A stretch of 64,000 nt of DNA from Micrococcales bacterium (GCA_017306245.1 JAFKIY010000002.1:81412-145411), one strand, 5' to 3'; positions 1 to 9,395 are shown, numbered from the stretch's first letter. Made by a program: numbers and translations. The notes: generated from the sequence alone by a model not told the origin.

Positions 1-332
1 CGGACGAGCAGATTGCCGGTACCCGCGGGGATCAGCCCGAGCGGAACCCCGCTTCCACGCAGTGCCTCGGCGACGGCGCGCACCGTCCCGTCTCCGCCGG
101 CGGCGAGAACGAGCGATGCTCCCTTCGCGAGCGCGTCGCGGGCCATGCCGGTACCGGCATCCGTCGTGCTGGTCTCAAGCCACTTCGTGCGCGCCCAGCG
201 CGAATCCGCTTCGACCTTCCCGACAAGTCGACGCAACTTCCGCAGGTCCACCTTCGTCGGGTTGTACACGACGGCGGCGTGAGGCTTCCGCGTCGAATCC
301 CGACCCGAACCCGTCACCCCTGTGCGCGCCAC
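1..332 (-). CDS. Diacylglycerol kinase-family lipid kinase (partial, C-terminus beyond the left edge)
   Basis: Reading the minus strand from a GTG at 332 gives an N-terminal segment of a diacylglycerol kinase catalytic domain. Seen directly: the opening strand motif AVVYNPTKVDLRKL, the nucleotide-binding GGDGTVRAVAEAL, and GLIPAGTGNLL just before the edge. These three blocks define the DAGK/YegS/sphingosine kinase family, which phosphorylates lipid alcohols at the membrane with ATP. A second in-frame GTG at 317 is an alternative start. About 110 residues are visible, so substrate specificity cannot be judged. It is divergent from serS. Confidence 0.85.
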   Translation of the reverse strand, partial: MARTGVTGSGRDSTRKPHAAVVYNPTKVDLRKLRRLVGKVEADSRWARTKWLETSTTDAGTGMARDALAKGASLVLAAGGDGTVRAVAEALRGSGVPLGLIPAGTGNLLV

Positions 333-374
333 GACTCAACCGTACGTCACGGAACTGTTCAATAGACTGGGGAG

Positions 375-1640
375 GTGATTGACCCCCAGCTGCTGCGCGA
401 AAACCCGGATGCCGTTCGGCGATCGCAAAGCGCTCGTGGCGATTCCGTCGAGCTCGTGGATGCGGCACTGGAGGCCGATCTTCGGCGTCGTTCCGCGCTC
501 ACCGAGTTCGAAAGTCTGCGGGCCCAACAGAACGCGTTCGGGAAGACAGTCGCCTCCGCCGCGAAGGAGGAGAAAGCGCACCTTGTCGCTCAGGCTCAGG
601 AGCTTGCGGCGAAAGTCAAGGACGCCAACCAGGCGGTGACTGAGGCGGAGTCCGAGTTCGATCGCATCGTCGGTTCGATCGCCAACCCGATCATCGACGG
701 GGTTCCGGCGGGCGGCGAAGAAAATTTCACAACCTTGCGGGAAGTCGGCGAGAAGGCCGCCTTCGATTTTGAGCCGCGGGACCACGTCGAGCTCGGCGAG
801 GCGCTGCGGGCCATCGATGTGACCCGGGGCGCGAAAGTTTCCGGCAGCCGGTTCTACTTCCTCACCGGCATTGGCGCGCGGCTGGAAATCGCGCTCATGA
901 ACATGGCCCTCGACAAGGCGCTCGACGAGGGCTTCACCCCGCTCATCACCCCCACGCTCGTGCGGCCGGAGATCATGAAGGGCACCGGTTTCCTCGGCGA
1001 ACACGCCGACGAGGTGTACTACCTTCCCGCTGACGACCTCTACCTCACCGGGACGAGCGAAGTGGCGCTCGCCGGTTTCCACTCCGACGAGATCCTCGAC
1101 CTGAGCTCCGGGCCGCTGCGCTACGCCGGGTGGTCCACCTGCTACCGGCGGGAAGCGGGCTCGGCAGGCAAGGACAACCGCGGAATCCTGCGCGTGCACC
1201 AGTTCAACAAACTGGAGATGTTCAGTTACGTTCTGCCGGAGGATGCGCAAGTCGAGCACGACCGACTCGTCGGATTCCAGGAACAGATGCTGCAGGCCTG
1301 CGAGCTGAGCTACCGCGTGATCGATGTCGCCGCGGGAGACCTGGGAGCAAGCGCTGCGCGCAAATTCGATATCGAGGCCTGGGTGCCCACGCAAGGCACC
1401 TACCGGGAGCTCACGAGCACGAGCAATTGCACGACCTATCAGGCGCGCCGGCTCGACATCCGGTACCGCACCGAGTCCGGCAAGACCGCGCCCGTGGCGA
1501 CGCTGAACGGCACGCTGGCAACGACGCGCTGGCTTGTGGCGATTCTCGAAACTCACCAACAGAAGGATGGATCAGTGCGAATTCCCCAGGCTCTTCAGCC
1601 CTATCTGGGCGGTCTCGAAACTGCGGAACCGGTCAGTTAA
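375..1640 (+). CDS. serS: Seryl-tRNA synthetase
   Basis: Cytosolic class II aminoacyl-tRNA synthetase charging tRNA-Ser with serine; two tRNA-Ser genes lie nearby at 2.5 and 9.5 kb. The 421-residue product has the typical SerS N-terminus ([14 protein letters not shown]) and a long helical tRNA-binding arm over about residues 30-100. The catalytic core includes [10 protein letters not shown] near residue 224, the RREAG block of motif 2, and the motif 3 region [15 protein letters not shown] near 376. The GTG start is fixed by the family N-terminus; the GGGGAGG in front partly overlaps it. The stop codon touches the TTG start of the next gene, so the two are probably cotranscribed. Confidence 0.97.
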   Translation: MIDPQLLRENPDAVRRSQSARGDSVELVDAALEADLRRRSALTEFESLRAQQNAFGKTVASAAKEEKAHLVAQAQELAAKVKDANQAVTEAESEFDRIVGSIANPIIDGVPAGGEENFTTLREVGEKAAFDFEPRDHVELGEALRAIDVTRGAKVSGSRFYFLTGIGARLEIALMNMALDKALDEGFTPLITPTLVRPEIMKGTGFLGEHADEVYYLPADDLYLTGTSEVALAGFHSDEILDLSSGPLRYAGWSTCYRREAGSAGKDNRGILRVHQFNKLEMFSYVLPEDAQVEHDRLVGFQEQMLQACELSYRVIDVAAGDLGASAARKFDIEAWVPTQGTYRELTSTSNCTTYQARRLDIRYRTESGKTAPVATLNGTLATTRWLVAILETHQQKDGSVRIPQALQPYLGGLETAEPVS

Positions 1641-2504
1641 TTGGCGACAGATACCACGAAACTTTCCTCAGACGACGTCTGGCTGGTTGCCCTCGACATT
1701 GACGGCACCGTCATTTACGAGGATGGAACGCTGACCGACGCCGTGCTCGACGCGGTGCAGAGCGCACGTGACGCCGGCCACATCGTGACGCTCGCGACGG
1801 GTCGATCCTGGGAGATGACGCAACCGATTCTCGAGTCACTCGAGCTTTCGCCGGAGTACGTCGTGTGCGCGAACGGCGCGATCACGATGAAACGGGACCC
1901 GGAGTCGGAAGCCGGATACCGGCGCGACCTCGTCGAAACTTTCGATCCGGGACCCGTGCTCCGGAGGATCCGCAAGGGCCTGCCCAAGGGCCTTTTCCTC
2001 GTCGAGGACGCGAAAGGGCATCGACTCTACACCGAGGGAATGACGGAGTGGAACCTCACCAATGCCACCCAGGTGGAGTTCGACGACCTGATGGGCACCC
2101 CGGCCACGCGTGTCGTCGTCGTGTCGCCGGGGCAGGATCCGGACGATTTCCTGTCCCTCATCGAGGCGCTCGGCCTGCACCAGGTGAGCTACTACATCGG
2201 CTGGACCGCCTGGCTCGATATCGCCCCTGCCGGAGTGAACAAGGGAACCGCCATGGAGCGCGTTCGCGGCATCCATTCCATTCCGCGAGCGCGCGTGCTC
2301 GCGGTCGGCGATGGGCGCAACGACATTGAAATGTTCGAGTGGGCAGGTGCCGGCGGCAGGGCGGTCGCGATGGGCCAGGCACCCGACGAGGTGAAGGCTG
2401 TCGCCACGGAGGTGACGGATCCGGTGCTGGAGGACGGGCTCGTACCGGTCCTGGCCGCGCTGCCTGGAGCCGTCATCAGGGACCGGCCAACCTCGGTCGG
2501 TTAG
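1641..2504 (+). CDS. HAD-superfamily (Cof-type) phosphatase
   Basis: Cytosolic haloacid dehalogenase-superfamily phosphatase of 287 residues. Motif I is DIDGT (residues 19-23, both nucleophile and acid Asp present). The IIB-type cap lies between motif II (TLATGRSW) and the C-terminal metal-binding loop GDGRNDIEMF near residue 222. This is the Cof/YidA layout, which acts on small sugar or nucleotide phosphates; the real substrate cannot be read from sequence. It starts with TTG directly after the serS stop, so it depends on the serS transcript and possibly on translational coupling. The serS-HAD order recurs in actinobacteria (family knowledge). Confidence 0.9.
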   Translation: MATDTTKLSSDDVWLVALDIDGTVIYEDGTLTDAVLDAVQSARDAGHIVTLATGRSWEMTQPILESLELSPEYVVCANGAITMKRDPESEAGYRRDLVETFDPGPVLRRIRKGLPKGLFLVEDAKGHRLYTEGMTEWNLTNATQVEFDDLMGTPATRVVVVSPGQDPDDFLSLIEALGLHQVSYYIGWTAWLDIAPAGVNKGTAMERVRGIHSIPRARVLAVGDGRNDIEMFEWAGAGGRAVAMGQAPDEVKAVATEVTDPVLEDGLVPVLAALPGAVIRDRPTSVG

Positions 2505-2529
2505 AATCTCAGCGGCGCGTGTCGCGTCG

Positions 2530-2614
2530 GGAGGGCTGTCCGAGCGGCCGATGGAGCCAGTCTTGAAAACTGGTGAGGTGAAAGCCTTCGTGGGTTCGAA
2601 TCCCACGCCCTCCG
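2530..2614 (+). tRNA. tRNA-Ser(UGA)
   Basis: 85-nt class II tRNA. Acceptor stem GGAGGGC (2530-2536) pairs with GCCCTCC (2607-2613), discriminator G at 2614. Anticodon stem CCAGT/ACTGG carries anticodon TGA at 2564-2566. A long variable arm and a T-loop with TTCGAAT fit tRNA-Ser. CCA is not encoded. Confidence 0.97.
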
Positions 2615-2647
2615 CACACTGCACAGTCCACACACGGGGAGAAGCCA

Positions 2648-3883
2648 ATGAGCGAGAACACACCAGGCAGGAGAAGCTCCGCCGACCTGACCGCCATCGC
2701 GCGGCATGGGCGCCTCCGCCGAAGCAAGCCGTGGCTCACCGCGATGAAGATTCTCGGCGCCGCGATGGCGGTCGTCCTGGTCAGCGGCGCGAGCGTGGCC
2801 GGTTACGCGGTGTGGAAGCTGGAAAGCACCATCAAGACGGTGACGATCGTGGGTGAAACTCAGGGTCCGCCGCCGGAGCTGGGCGCCTACGAGGGCGGGT
2901 TCAACATCCTGCTCGTGGGCAGCGACCGGTGCGAGGATCCCAACGGCTGCAAGGATCGGGATACGGAACTCAACGACGTGACGATCCTGTTGCACGTTTC
3001 TCAGGACCAGTCCAACGCCGTGGCAGTCAGCTTCCCGCGCGACCTCGTCGTGCCCATTCCGTCCTGCCCGGACCCGAGCGGCGGAAGCTTCTACTCGATG
3101 TCCGCGCAGCCCATCAACGTGACGCTCTTCTACGGCGGGCTGCCGTGTACCGTTTTGACCGTCTCGAAACTGACCGGCCTGGATATCCAGTTCGCGGCTG
3201 AGGTCACGTTCTCCGGAGTGGCCAGGATTTCCAGTGCCATCGGCGGCGTGAAGGTGTGCGTGAACGGGCCGGTGACGGACAGCTACTCCGGCCTGAACCT
3301 GCCCGCCGCCGGCGAATACACCCTGGACGGCTGGGAGGCGCTCGCATTCCTGCGCACCCGCCACGGCGTCGGGGATGGAAGCGACCTGGGGCGCATCAGC
3401 AACCAGCAGGTGTTCATGTCGTCGCTCGTGCGCACCATGAAATCGGATGGCGTTCTGAATGATTTCGGAAAGCTCTACAACATCGCGACGGTGGCCAGCG
3501 AGAACCTGACGGTGTCCAACAGCCTGAGAAACCTCAACACCATGGTGTCGATGGCGCAAGTGTTGAAGAAGCTGCCGCTGGAGCGGGTGATGTTCGTGCA
3601 GTATCCGGGTGTCACCGGACAGGGCGGCGTCTATTCCGGAAAAGTTGCACCCGTGACCTCCGTTGCCAATGCGTTGTTCGACCGGATCAGGGCGGACCAG
3701 CCGTTCACCCTGGAGGCGGGAAACACCGGGGTTGGTTCCGTGGAGAATCCGAACAAGCCCACCGCCACGCCGGAACCCCAGGCTTCCGGTTCTCCTGAAC
3801 CGTCACTCCCACCCGCAGCGCTTCTCCCGGGAGTTAAGGGTCAAAGCGCCGCCGACTACACCTGTTCGAACGCAAACAATTGA
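2648..3883 (+). CDS. LytR-CpsA-Psr (LCP) family cell-wall polymer ligase
   Basis: Membrane-anchored phosphotransferase family that attaches wall glycopolymers (for example arabinogalactan or teichoic-type polymers) from a lipid carrier to peptidoglycan. The 411-residue product has a basic cytoplasmic tail, one transmembrane helix at about residues 34-55, then an extracellular LCP domain. Recognisable blocks are FNILLVGSDR near 85, the NDVTILLHVS strand, the SFPRDLVVPIP loop with its conserved Arg, and FLRTRHGVGDGSDLGRISNQQ with the Arg pair that binds the pyrophosphate. The C-terminal 50 residues are Pro/Thr/Ser-rich and low complexity. Start supported by GGGGAGAAG eight bases upstream. Its stop overlaps the next start. 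Confidence 0.93.
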   Translation: MSENTPGRRSSADLTAIARHGRLRRSKPWLTAMKILGAAMAVVLVSGASVAGYAVWKLESTIKTVTIVGETQGPPPELGAYEGGFNILLVGSDRCEDPNGCKDRDTELNDVTILLHVSQDQSNAVAVSFPRDLVVPIPSCPDPSGGSFYSMSAQPINVTLFYGGLPCTVLTVSKLTGLDIQFAAEVTFSGVARISSAIGGVKVCVNGPVTDSYSGLNLPAAGEYTLDGWEALAFLRTRHGVGDGSDLGRISNQQVFMSSLVRTMKSDGVLNDFGKLYNIATVASENLTVSNSLRNLNTMVSMAQVLKKLPLERVMFVQYPGVTGQGGVYSGKVAPVTSVANALFDRIRADQPFTLEAGNTGVGSVENPNKPTATPEPQASGSPEPSLPPAALLPGVKGQSAADYTCSNANN

Positions 3884-4629
3884 CGTCGATGGGTATCGAG
3901 GTCACCGAGCCGCAACCTGGCGTGCGTCTGCTGACCATCGACCGGCCGGGCACGAAGAATGCGCTCGACATCGAAGCGTATTCGGCGTTGACTTCCGGCT
4001 TGCGCGATGCGGACTCTGACGGGAGCGTGCACGCGATCATTGTCACCGGTGCCGGCGGCACATTCTCCAGCGGAAACGATCTCGAGGACTTCCGCCGTTA
4101 CAGCGACCCGACTCCCGCGCGTGATTTCCTGCGGACGCTCGTTCTCATCGGGACCCCGCTCATCGCCGCAGTGGAGGGTGCCGCAGTCGGGATCGGCGCC
4201 ACCATGCTCCTGCACTGCGACCTCGTGGTTGCGGCTCGCTCGGCCACATTCCGCATGCCGTTCGTGCCGCTCGGCCTCACGCCGGAGGGCGGATCGACCC
4301 ACCTCCTGCCCAAGGCTGCCGGAGCAAAACTCGCCGCAGAACTGCTCCTTTTCGGCGACGCGTTCGCGGCGGATGTCGCAGAGCGTGCGGGCATGGTCAA
4401 TCGGGTGGTTCCCGACGGGGAGGCGCTCCCGAGTGCACTCCGGTTGGCCGAACGGCTCTGCGGGTTGCCGTCGGAGGCCCTGCGCGAGGCCCATAAGCTC
4501 CTGCACAGGGATCGGGACCAGTTGCTCGCCGTCATCGATGACGAGATCGCGGTGTTCCGGGAGCGGCTCGAATCCCCGGAGGCGCAGGCGATTCTGAACT
4601 CGATGGGTGGTTCAACGGACCGGGGCTGA
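3880..4629 (+). CDS. Enoyl-CoA hydratase/isomerase family protein
   Basis: Crotonase-fold enzyme of 249 residues acting on acyl-CoA thioesters in the cytosol. Oxyanion-hole segments are visible: GGTFSSGNDLEDF near residues 63-75 and AAVEGAAVGIGATMLLHCDLVVAA near 105-125, followed by the PEGGSTHLLP loop. The second catalytic Glu typical of hydratases is not obvious, so isomerase or another crotonase activity is equally possible. TTG at 3880 overlaps the LCP stop in a TTGA arrangement; an in-frame ATG at 3889 is an alternative start. No beta-oxidation genes are adjacent, so the pathway is unknown. Confidence 0.87.
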   Translation: MTSMGIEVTEPQPGVRLLTIDRPGTKNALDIEAYSALTSGLRDADSDGSVHAIIVTGAGGTFSSGNDLEDFRRYSDPTPARDFLRTLVLIGTPLIAAVEGAAVGIGATMLLHCDLVVAARSATFRMPFVPLGLTPEGGSTHLLPKAAGAKLAAELLLFGDAFAADVAERAGMVNRVVPDGEALPSALRLAERLCGLPSEALREAHKLLHRDRDQLLAVIDDEIAVFRERLESPEAQAILNSMGGSTDRG

Positions 4630-4860
4630 TGGGCCTGGGCCGCGCACACACGCTTCGCAGGGGTTCATGAGAGAATAGGTGGAGCAAGTCTCGTACGACG
4701 TCATTGGCGCGCGTGACGCACCCCCGGAACCGGAACGATTTTCGCGATCCCGTGCCATCCAGTGAACCGCGTCGTCGTCCTCAACCGGTGCGGCACACCG
4801 CTGCACCACAGCGCCGGGTTGCAGACCTGGCCGCAACCTCAGATTAAGGAAGTGTGTTCA

Positions 4861-5382
4861 TTGCTTTTCGAAGTCGGAGAGACCGTCGTCTACCCACACC
4901 ACGGAGCCGCCACCATTACGGCCGTCAAGAACCGCAAGGTGAAGGGGGAGAACAAGAAGTACGTCACACTGAACATCCACCAGTCTGAGCTCACGATCGA
5001 ACTGCCGATCGAAAACGCCGACCTCGTCGGCGTGCGCGATGTCATCGACATGGCCGGCGTGGAAGCCGTTTACGACGTTCTGCGCGGTGATGTCGAGGAG
5101 GAGACGGGCAACTGGTCCCGGCGCTTCAAGGCCAACACCGAGAAGATGGGCAGCGGCGATGTGCTGCGCATCGCCGAGGTCGTGCGCGATCTGTGGCGCC
5201 GCGAGCAGGGCTCAGGTGTCTCGGCCGGCGAGAAGCGGATGCTGTTCAAGGCCCGGCAGTTTCTGGTATCCGAACTGGCCCTCGCCCTGAAGCTGGACGA
5301 CGACGGCGCCACAGAGGCGCTCGATGCGGTGCTCGTCACGACGATTCCGGCCAAGGAGTCGGACGAGTCCGTCGCCGCTTAA
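4861..5382 (+). CDS. carD: CarD-family RNA polymerase-binding transcription factor
   Basis: CarD stabilises RNA polymerase open complexes at housekeeping promoters in actinobacteria and is usually essential in mycobacteria (family knowledge). The 173-residue product begins LLFEVGETVVYPHHGAATI, the canonical CarD start, followed by a Tudor-like RNAP-interaction domain (about residues 1-60) and a helical DNA-binding C-terminal half containing NWSRRFKAN and the WRREQGSGVSAGEKRM segment. TTG at 4861 was chosen because it matches the family N-terminus and has AAGGAAG eight bases upstream; the frame stays open to 4762, but that extension is not CarD-like. The 230 bases before it hold no other gene I can support. 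Confidence 0.93.
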   Translation: MLFEVGETVVYPHHGAATITAVKNRKVKGENKKYVTLNIHQSELTIELPIENADLVGVRDVIDMAGVEAVYDVLRGDVEEETGNWSRRFKANTEKMGSGDVLRIAEVVRDLWRREQGSGVSAGEKRMLFKARQFLVSELALALKLDDDGATEALDAVLVTTIPAKESDESVAA

Positions 5383-5468
5383 GCCGCGAGCGGCTCGGCT
5401 CCGGCCGGTGCGGCACGGCGCCGCGCGCAGAACTGTGCCGCCGCACGGTCTGGAAGTGCACCGCGCTC

Positions 5469-5484
5469 CGTCACTATAGTGACG
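5469..5484 (+). promoter_or_regulatory. 16-bp palindrome overlapping a leaderless promoter
   Basis: CGTCACTATAGTGACG is a perfect palindrome. It contains TATAGT (5475-5480), a good -10 element exactly six bases before the ATG at 5487. This suggests a leaderless mRNA for the following gene, repressed or activated by a dimeric regulator bound over the -10. The regulator is unknown. Confidence 0.55.
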
Positions 5485-5486
5485 GC

Positions 5487-7154
5487 ATGTTGCGGCAAAG
5501 CGCGGGGATCGTTCTTCTCGCCGTTGCCGCGCTCCTGACGAGCGGATGCACCGCGAGCCCTGATCCTTCCCCCACGCCGACCGGTGGCGCTTCTGCGAGT
5601 CACCCCATCCAGATTGTCGATGGAGGTTTCGTGGATGTCCGCACCGGGAAGCCGTTCGCGGTGCGCGGCACCAATTACTTCACCATCGTGTCGGCGGGCG
5701 GCCGCTTGCAGGACCGCTTCTTCTCGCCGGCGGTGTTCGACGCTGACACCGTGGACGCGGATTTCCACAGGCTTGCCGAGCGCGGCTACACGACCGTGCG
5801 GCTGTTCCTCGACTCGTGTTCCGTGGGCCCGGACTGCATCTCCCGGGTCGGCGTGGACGGCCTCAATCCGGCGTACCTCGAATCGATCGCCGAAACGATG
5901 CGCATCGCCGAACGCACCGGAGTGTTTCTCCTCCTCACCTCGAATGACCTGCCGGATGGCGGCGAATACACCGGGATCGCGTACCGATCTGATCCTTCGG
6001 AATTCGAGGGGTATCGCAACAGCGTGTTCCTCACCGCCGCCGGTGCCGAGGCGGCCGCCGCCTATTGGGATGATCTGCTGACCGGCCTCGCCGCGCTGGA
6101 CGCCCCGTTCGGGTCGGTGCTCGCGTGGTCGATCGTCAACGAAATGTGGGTGTTCAAGGAACAGCCGCCGCTCACCCTGCGAAGCGGCACCCTCCGCGGC
6201 GCGGATGGCGGCAGTTACGACATGGCTGACGCGGGCCAGCGCCGTGGCCTGGTGCTCGCCGGGTTCTCCCACTATCTGGACTCCGTTGCCGCGGTCATCC
6301 GCAGCCACGACCCGGACGGGCTCGTCACATCCGGGTTCTTCGCACCCCAGTTCCCGAATCCGACCTCCACCGGAGGGGACTGGTATGTCGACACCGCACC
6401 GCTCCTGGGCACGGTCGACCTCGACTTTTTCGACTTCCACGCGTACCCAGGGGGAGACATCACCCTTGCGAAGCTGGCAGAAAATTTCGGCATGACCGCC
6501 ACCCCGGACGTCCCCGTCGTGATGGGCGAGGCCGGTGCGTTCCTGCACGACTACCGCACCGTCGAGTCTGCGGCGCTCGCCCTCCAGCACTGGGTCGCCC
6601 AGTCCTGCGAAGCGGGCTTCGACGGCTGGCTGCACTGGGGTTACCTCCGGGCGCCCGTCGCCATCGGGGATGCGACGTGGGGGCTCGTCGACGACGACGG
6701 GTACTTGCTCGATGTTCTCGCACCGGCCAACTGGCCGGATCCGTGCACTCCGACACTCGCAGACCCGGACATTGCGAGGTCCGGCACCGCGACCGCGTCC
6801 AACTCCCTGCCCGACGAGCCGCCCGCTGCCGCAATCGATGGGGATCCCGGCACCCAGTGGGGCTCTGGCGGCGACGCGCCCCAGTGGCTCGAGGTGCACT
6901 TTCCGGCTTCGACCGTCGGGCGAGTGCGGTTGAACGTGGCGCAGTATCCGGCGGGCCGAACGGTTCACGACGTGGCCGTGCGCACCGCGGCGGGAGGGTG
7001 GACCACGGTGGCCGTGGCCGACGGGGTTACCGCCGATGGCGATCTGGTCGACGTGTCTTTCACCCCGGTCGATAATGTGGTCGCCGTGCGCGTGACGACT
7101 ACGGTAAGCCCGTCGTGGGTGTCGTGGCGCGCGGTGGAGGTGCTCGCGGAATAA
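5487..7154 (+). CDS. Secreted GH5-like glycoside hydrolase lipoprotein with C-terminal discoidin (F5/8C-type) domain
   Basis: Predicted lipoprotein of 555 residues: signal peptide with lipobox LTSGC near residue 25, a Pro/Thr linker, then a TIM-barrel glycoside hydrolase. The GH5/clan A pattern is visible: SIVNEMWVF with the acid/base Glu at about 219 and VVMGEAGAF with the nucleophile Glu at about 348. The last 130 residues (from GTATASNSLPDEPP) look like an F5/8 type C carbohydrate-binding domain. It probably cleaves a beta-mannan or beta-glucan at the cell surface; the exact polymer is not readable. ATG 5487 gives the signal peptide and is preceded by a promoter-like -10 in a palindrome; the longer open frame upstream overlaps carD and is rejected. 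Confidence 0.82.
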   Translation: MLRQSAGIVLLAVAALLTSGCTASPDPSPTPTGGASASHPIQIVDGGFVDVRTGKPFAVRGTNYFTIVSAGGRLQDRFFSPAVFDADTVDADFHRLAERGYTTVRLFLDSCSVGPDCISRVGVDGLNPAYLESIAETMRIAERTGVFLLLTSNDLPDGGEYTGIAYRSDPSEFEGYRNSVFLTAAGAEAAAAYWDDLLTGLAALDAPFGSVLAWSIVNEMWVFKEQPPLTLRSGTLRGADGGSYDMADAGQRRGLVLAGFSHYLDSVAAVIRSHDPDGLVTSGFFAPQFPNPTSTGGDWYVDTAPLLGTVDLDFFDFHAYPGGDITLAKLAENFGMTATPDVPVVMGEAGAFLHDYRTVESAALALQHWVAQSCEAGFDGWLHWGYLRAPVAIGDATWGLVDDDGYLLDVLAPANWPDPCTPTLADPDIARSGTATASNSLPDEPPAAAIDGDPGTQWGSGGDAPQWLEVHFPASTVGRVRLNVAQYPAGRTVHDVAVRTAAGGWTTVAVADGVTADGDLVDVSFTPVDNVVAVRVTTTVSPSWVSWRAVEVLAE

Positions 7155-7168
7155 GCGTCGCCCCGTGG

Positions 7169-8029
7169 TCAGGGGCGCAACTGATCGTTCGCGTACCGGC
7201 TCGGCGGGATCCCGTGGATGCTCGTGAACACGCGGGAAAAGTGGAGCGGGTCCGCGAATCCGACCTCCCGTGCGACCTCGTTCACGCGCAGCCCGCTGGT
7301 TCTAAGGAGAAGCGCAGCTTCCTGCATTCGATGCTGGCGCGACCAGCCCTGAACGGTCTGGCCGGTGTGCCGGGAGAAGGTGCGTTCCGCGGTGGAGGGG
7401 CTGCAGTCCCCGGCCCGCGCGATGTCAGCCACGGTCAGCGGCCGGTCCAGATTCGCGCGGATGTGGTCGATCATCCGTTGGAGAACGGGTGGAACGGCAC
7501 GGGTTGTCTCGGCGGCGCCCCATCCGGCGCTTTCTTCCAGCAGGAGCACGGCGAGCGCGCGCATCGCGGGCTCGCTTACGCGCTCCGAGTGGAAACGCTC
7601 GACGCAGTAGGCGGCGAGGGCGATCACGCTGCGCCCCGACCCCGCCAGGCCCGACACGGTTTCCGGAGGTTCGGCCTCGGTCGGCCCGCGGCGCCACGGG
7701 GCGTCGAGCAGCGGGTCGCCGTGCTCGAATCCAACCCTGAACTCCACGGGGACGGTGCGCGGGTGATCCGGAATGATGTGAACGGTGCCGAGGTGGAACG
7801 GGGTGCGCGGGTCCGGACGATACTCGACGTCGTGGTTCCAGGGGAGCCGCAGCACTGTCGCGGCGGTCATCTCGAACGTCTCGCCGCGACTCGTGATGGT
7901 GCCGGAACCGCTCACCACCCAGAGGATCGACACGCTTGCGACGAGGGCATGCCGGATGCGTTCATCGGGGCGGAACCGATACCAGTTCGCGCCCACCACG
8001 ACCGGGTCGGAGGTGATTGTGGTATCCAT
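7169..8029 (-). CDS. AraC-family transcriptional regulator
   Basis: The 286-residue product has an N-terminal cupin-like sensing half (about 1-150, with SGSGTITSRGETFEM) and a C-terminal double helix-turn-helix. The second HTH and signature are clear: VNEVAREVGFADPLHFSRVFTS followed by GIPPSRYAN, with the first HTH at LTVADIARAGDCSPSTAERTF. AraC proteins activate or repress in response to a small ligand. I chose ATG 8029 (MDTTITSDPVVV); in-frame ATGs at 8059 and 8113 would extend it into the intergenic region. It is divergent from the P450 gene at 8160 and may control it (inference from position). Confidence 0.88.
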   Translation of the reverse strand: MDTTITSDPVVVGANWYRFRPDERIRHALVASVSILWVVSGSGTITSRGETFEMTAATVLRLPWNHDVEYRPDPRTPFHLGTVHIIPDHPRTVPVEFRVGFEHGDPLLDAPWRRGPTEAEPPETVSGLAGSGRSVIALAAYCVERFHSERVSEPAMRALAVLLLEESAGWGAAETTRAVPPVLQRMIDHIRANLDRPLTVADIARAGDCSPSTAERTFSRHTGQTVQGWSRQHRMQEAALLLRTSGLRVNEVAREVGFADPLHFSRVFTSIHGIPPSRYANDQLRP

Positions 8030-8159
8030 GTGTTCACCGTACAAGGGTTCGAGAAGCATGTCAGCCTGATGAGGTGTTGCGCCAAATATCCATGTACTGC
8101 GCGTTGGGACCATTGCCGCCTACGCTCGCGCACCGTTAGGTTGGGTGCAACCCGAAAGG

Positions 8160-9395
8160 ATGGCCCGTCGCGTGCTTGACCGATCCGACGCACCTCAACC
8201 GACTGCGCATGGTTGCCCGTTTCACGAAGTGAGGACGATCCCTGCGGATGGCACGCCGCTCCTCCCGTCGCCATCGCTGGCGGAATGGCGCGACGCGGCG
8301 CCTGCCCTGCCTCTGCAGTACAAGGATGGGCACGTTGGCTGGATTGTCACGCGATATGAGCGTGCCCGCGAGGTGCTGGCAGATGACCGATTCACGAAAC
8401 GGCCGCTCCGCATGCCGGGGGAACCCGAGATCGGCTACGACAGCATGCCGAACCTCACCGACGAGGAGCTCGCCGCGCTCGAGGTCGGCAACCTGATCAC
8501 GCAGGACCCGCCGCAGCACACCCGCGTGCGGCACGTGGCGTTGAGGCAGTTCTCGGTCCGCGCCGTTCGCGAGCGCGGGGGTGCCGTCCAGGAAATTGTG
8601 GGGCGCCAGCTCGCCCACCTCAAGGCTCAGGGCTCTCCCGCCGACCTCACGGAACACTTCGCGTTGCCGATCTCCTCTGCCGTGCACTGTCGCGTTTTGG
8701 GAATCCCCGAAAGTCACGCGCAACGGTTTTCCGCCCTGTTCGCCGGTGAGTCGGAGATGCACGCGAAGCTGGCGTTCGTTCACGAGCTTCTGACGATCAA
8801 ACGGGCCGATCCAGGTGACGATGTCCTCAGCGCGCTCATCGAATCCGATCTGACGGATGATGAAGTGGCGGGGCTGACCCGGTTGCTGCTGATCTCCGGT
8901 CACGACTCGGTGGCGTACCTGATCGTGACGGCCACGCTCGCCTTGCTCGGGCATCCGGACCAGCTGGAGGCGCTGAGGGAGGATCCGAGCCTGATCGACG
9001 GTGCCATCGAGGAGTTCATGCGGTTCGGCACGATGTTCATCACGCTGTTTCCCCGCACGGCGACGGAGGATGTCGATTTCGGGGATTGGCGGGTTGCGAA
9101 GGGCGAATCGGTCTCGGTGTCGTCGGTCGCCGCGAACCGCGACGGCCGGAAGTTCGACCGCCCGGACGAGTTCGACATCCGCCGCCCGGTTTCCGGGCAC
9201 CTGGGGTTCGGGCACGGGATCCACGGATGCCTCGGCCAGCAGCTGGCCCGCCTGGAGATCCGCGAAGCGATCTCGCAGCTTCTGGCCGGCCTTCCCGGAC
9301 TCCACCTCGTCGAGGCGGAGCAGGCGTCGCCCATGCCGTTCGCACATCCGGTGGCGACCTACGATGCCGGTTCGGTGATCGTCGGGTGGGAGTAG
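8160..9395 (+). CDS. Cytochrome P450
   Basis: Soluble bacterial P450 of about 411 residues. Seen: the heme-ligand block FGHGIHGCLGQQLARLEIREAI with Cys near residue 357, the K-helix ExxR as EEFMRF, and the I-helix LLISGHDSVAYLI. The I-helix usually reads (A/G)GxDT; here the alcohol is Ser (SGHDS), which may affect oxygen activation or uncoupling. No ferredoxin or reductase gene is adjacent. The start is uncertain: GTG 8145, ATG 8160 (immediately after GAAAGG) and GTG 8172 are all in frame; TAGGTT at 8137-8142 could be a -10, which would disfavour 8145. Substrate unknown. Confidence 0.9.
   Translation: MARRVLDRSDAPQPTAHGCPFHEVRTIPADGTPLLPSPSLAEWRDAAPALPLQYKDGHVGWIVTRYERAREVLADDRFTKRPLRMPGEPEIGYDSMPNLTDEELAALEVGNLITQDPPQHTRVRHVALRQFSVRAVRERGGAVQEIVGRQLAHLKAQGSPADLTEHFALPISSAVHCRVLGIPESHAQRFSALFAGESEMHAKLAFVHELLTIKRADPGDDVLSALIESDLTDDEVAGLTRLLLISGHDSVAYLIVTATLALLGHPDQLEALREDPSLIDGAIEEFMRFGTMFITLFPRTATEDVDFGDWRVAKGESVSVSSVAANRDGRKFDRPDEFDIRRPVSGHLGFGHGIHGCLGQQLARLEIREAISQLLAGLPGLHLVEAEQASPMPFAHPVATYDAGSVIVGWE

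Noticed and set aside
5193..5486. Longer start for the glycoside hydrolase overlapping carD
   Set aside because: The lipoprotein signal peptide starts exactly at ATG 5487; the extension would bury it and overlaps carD.
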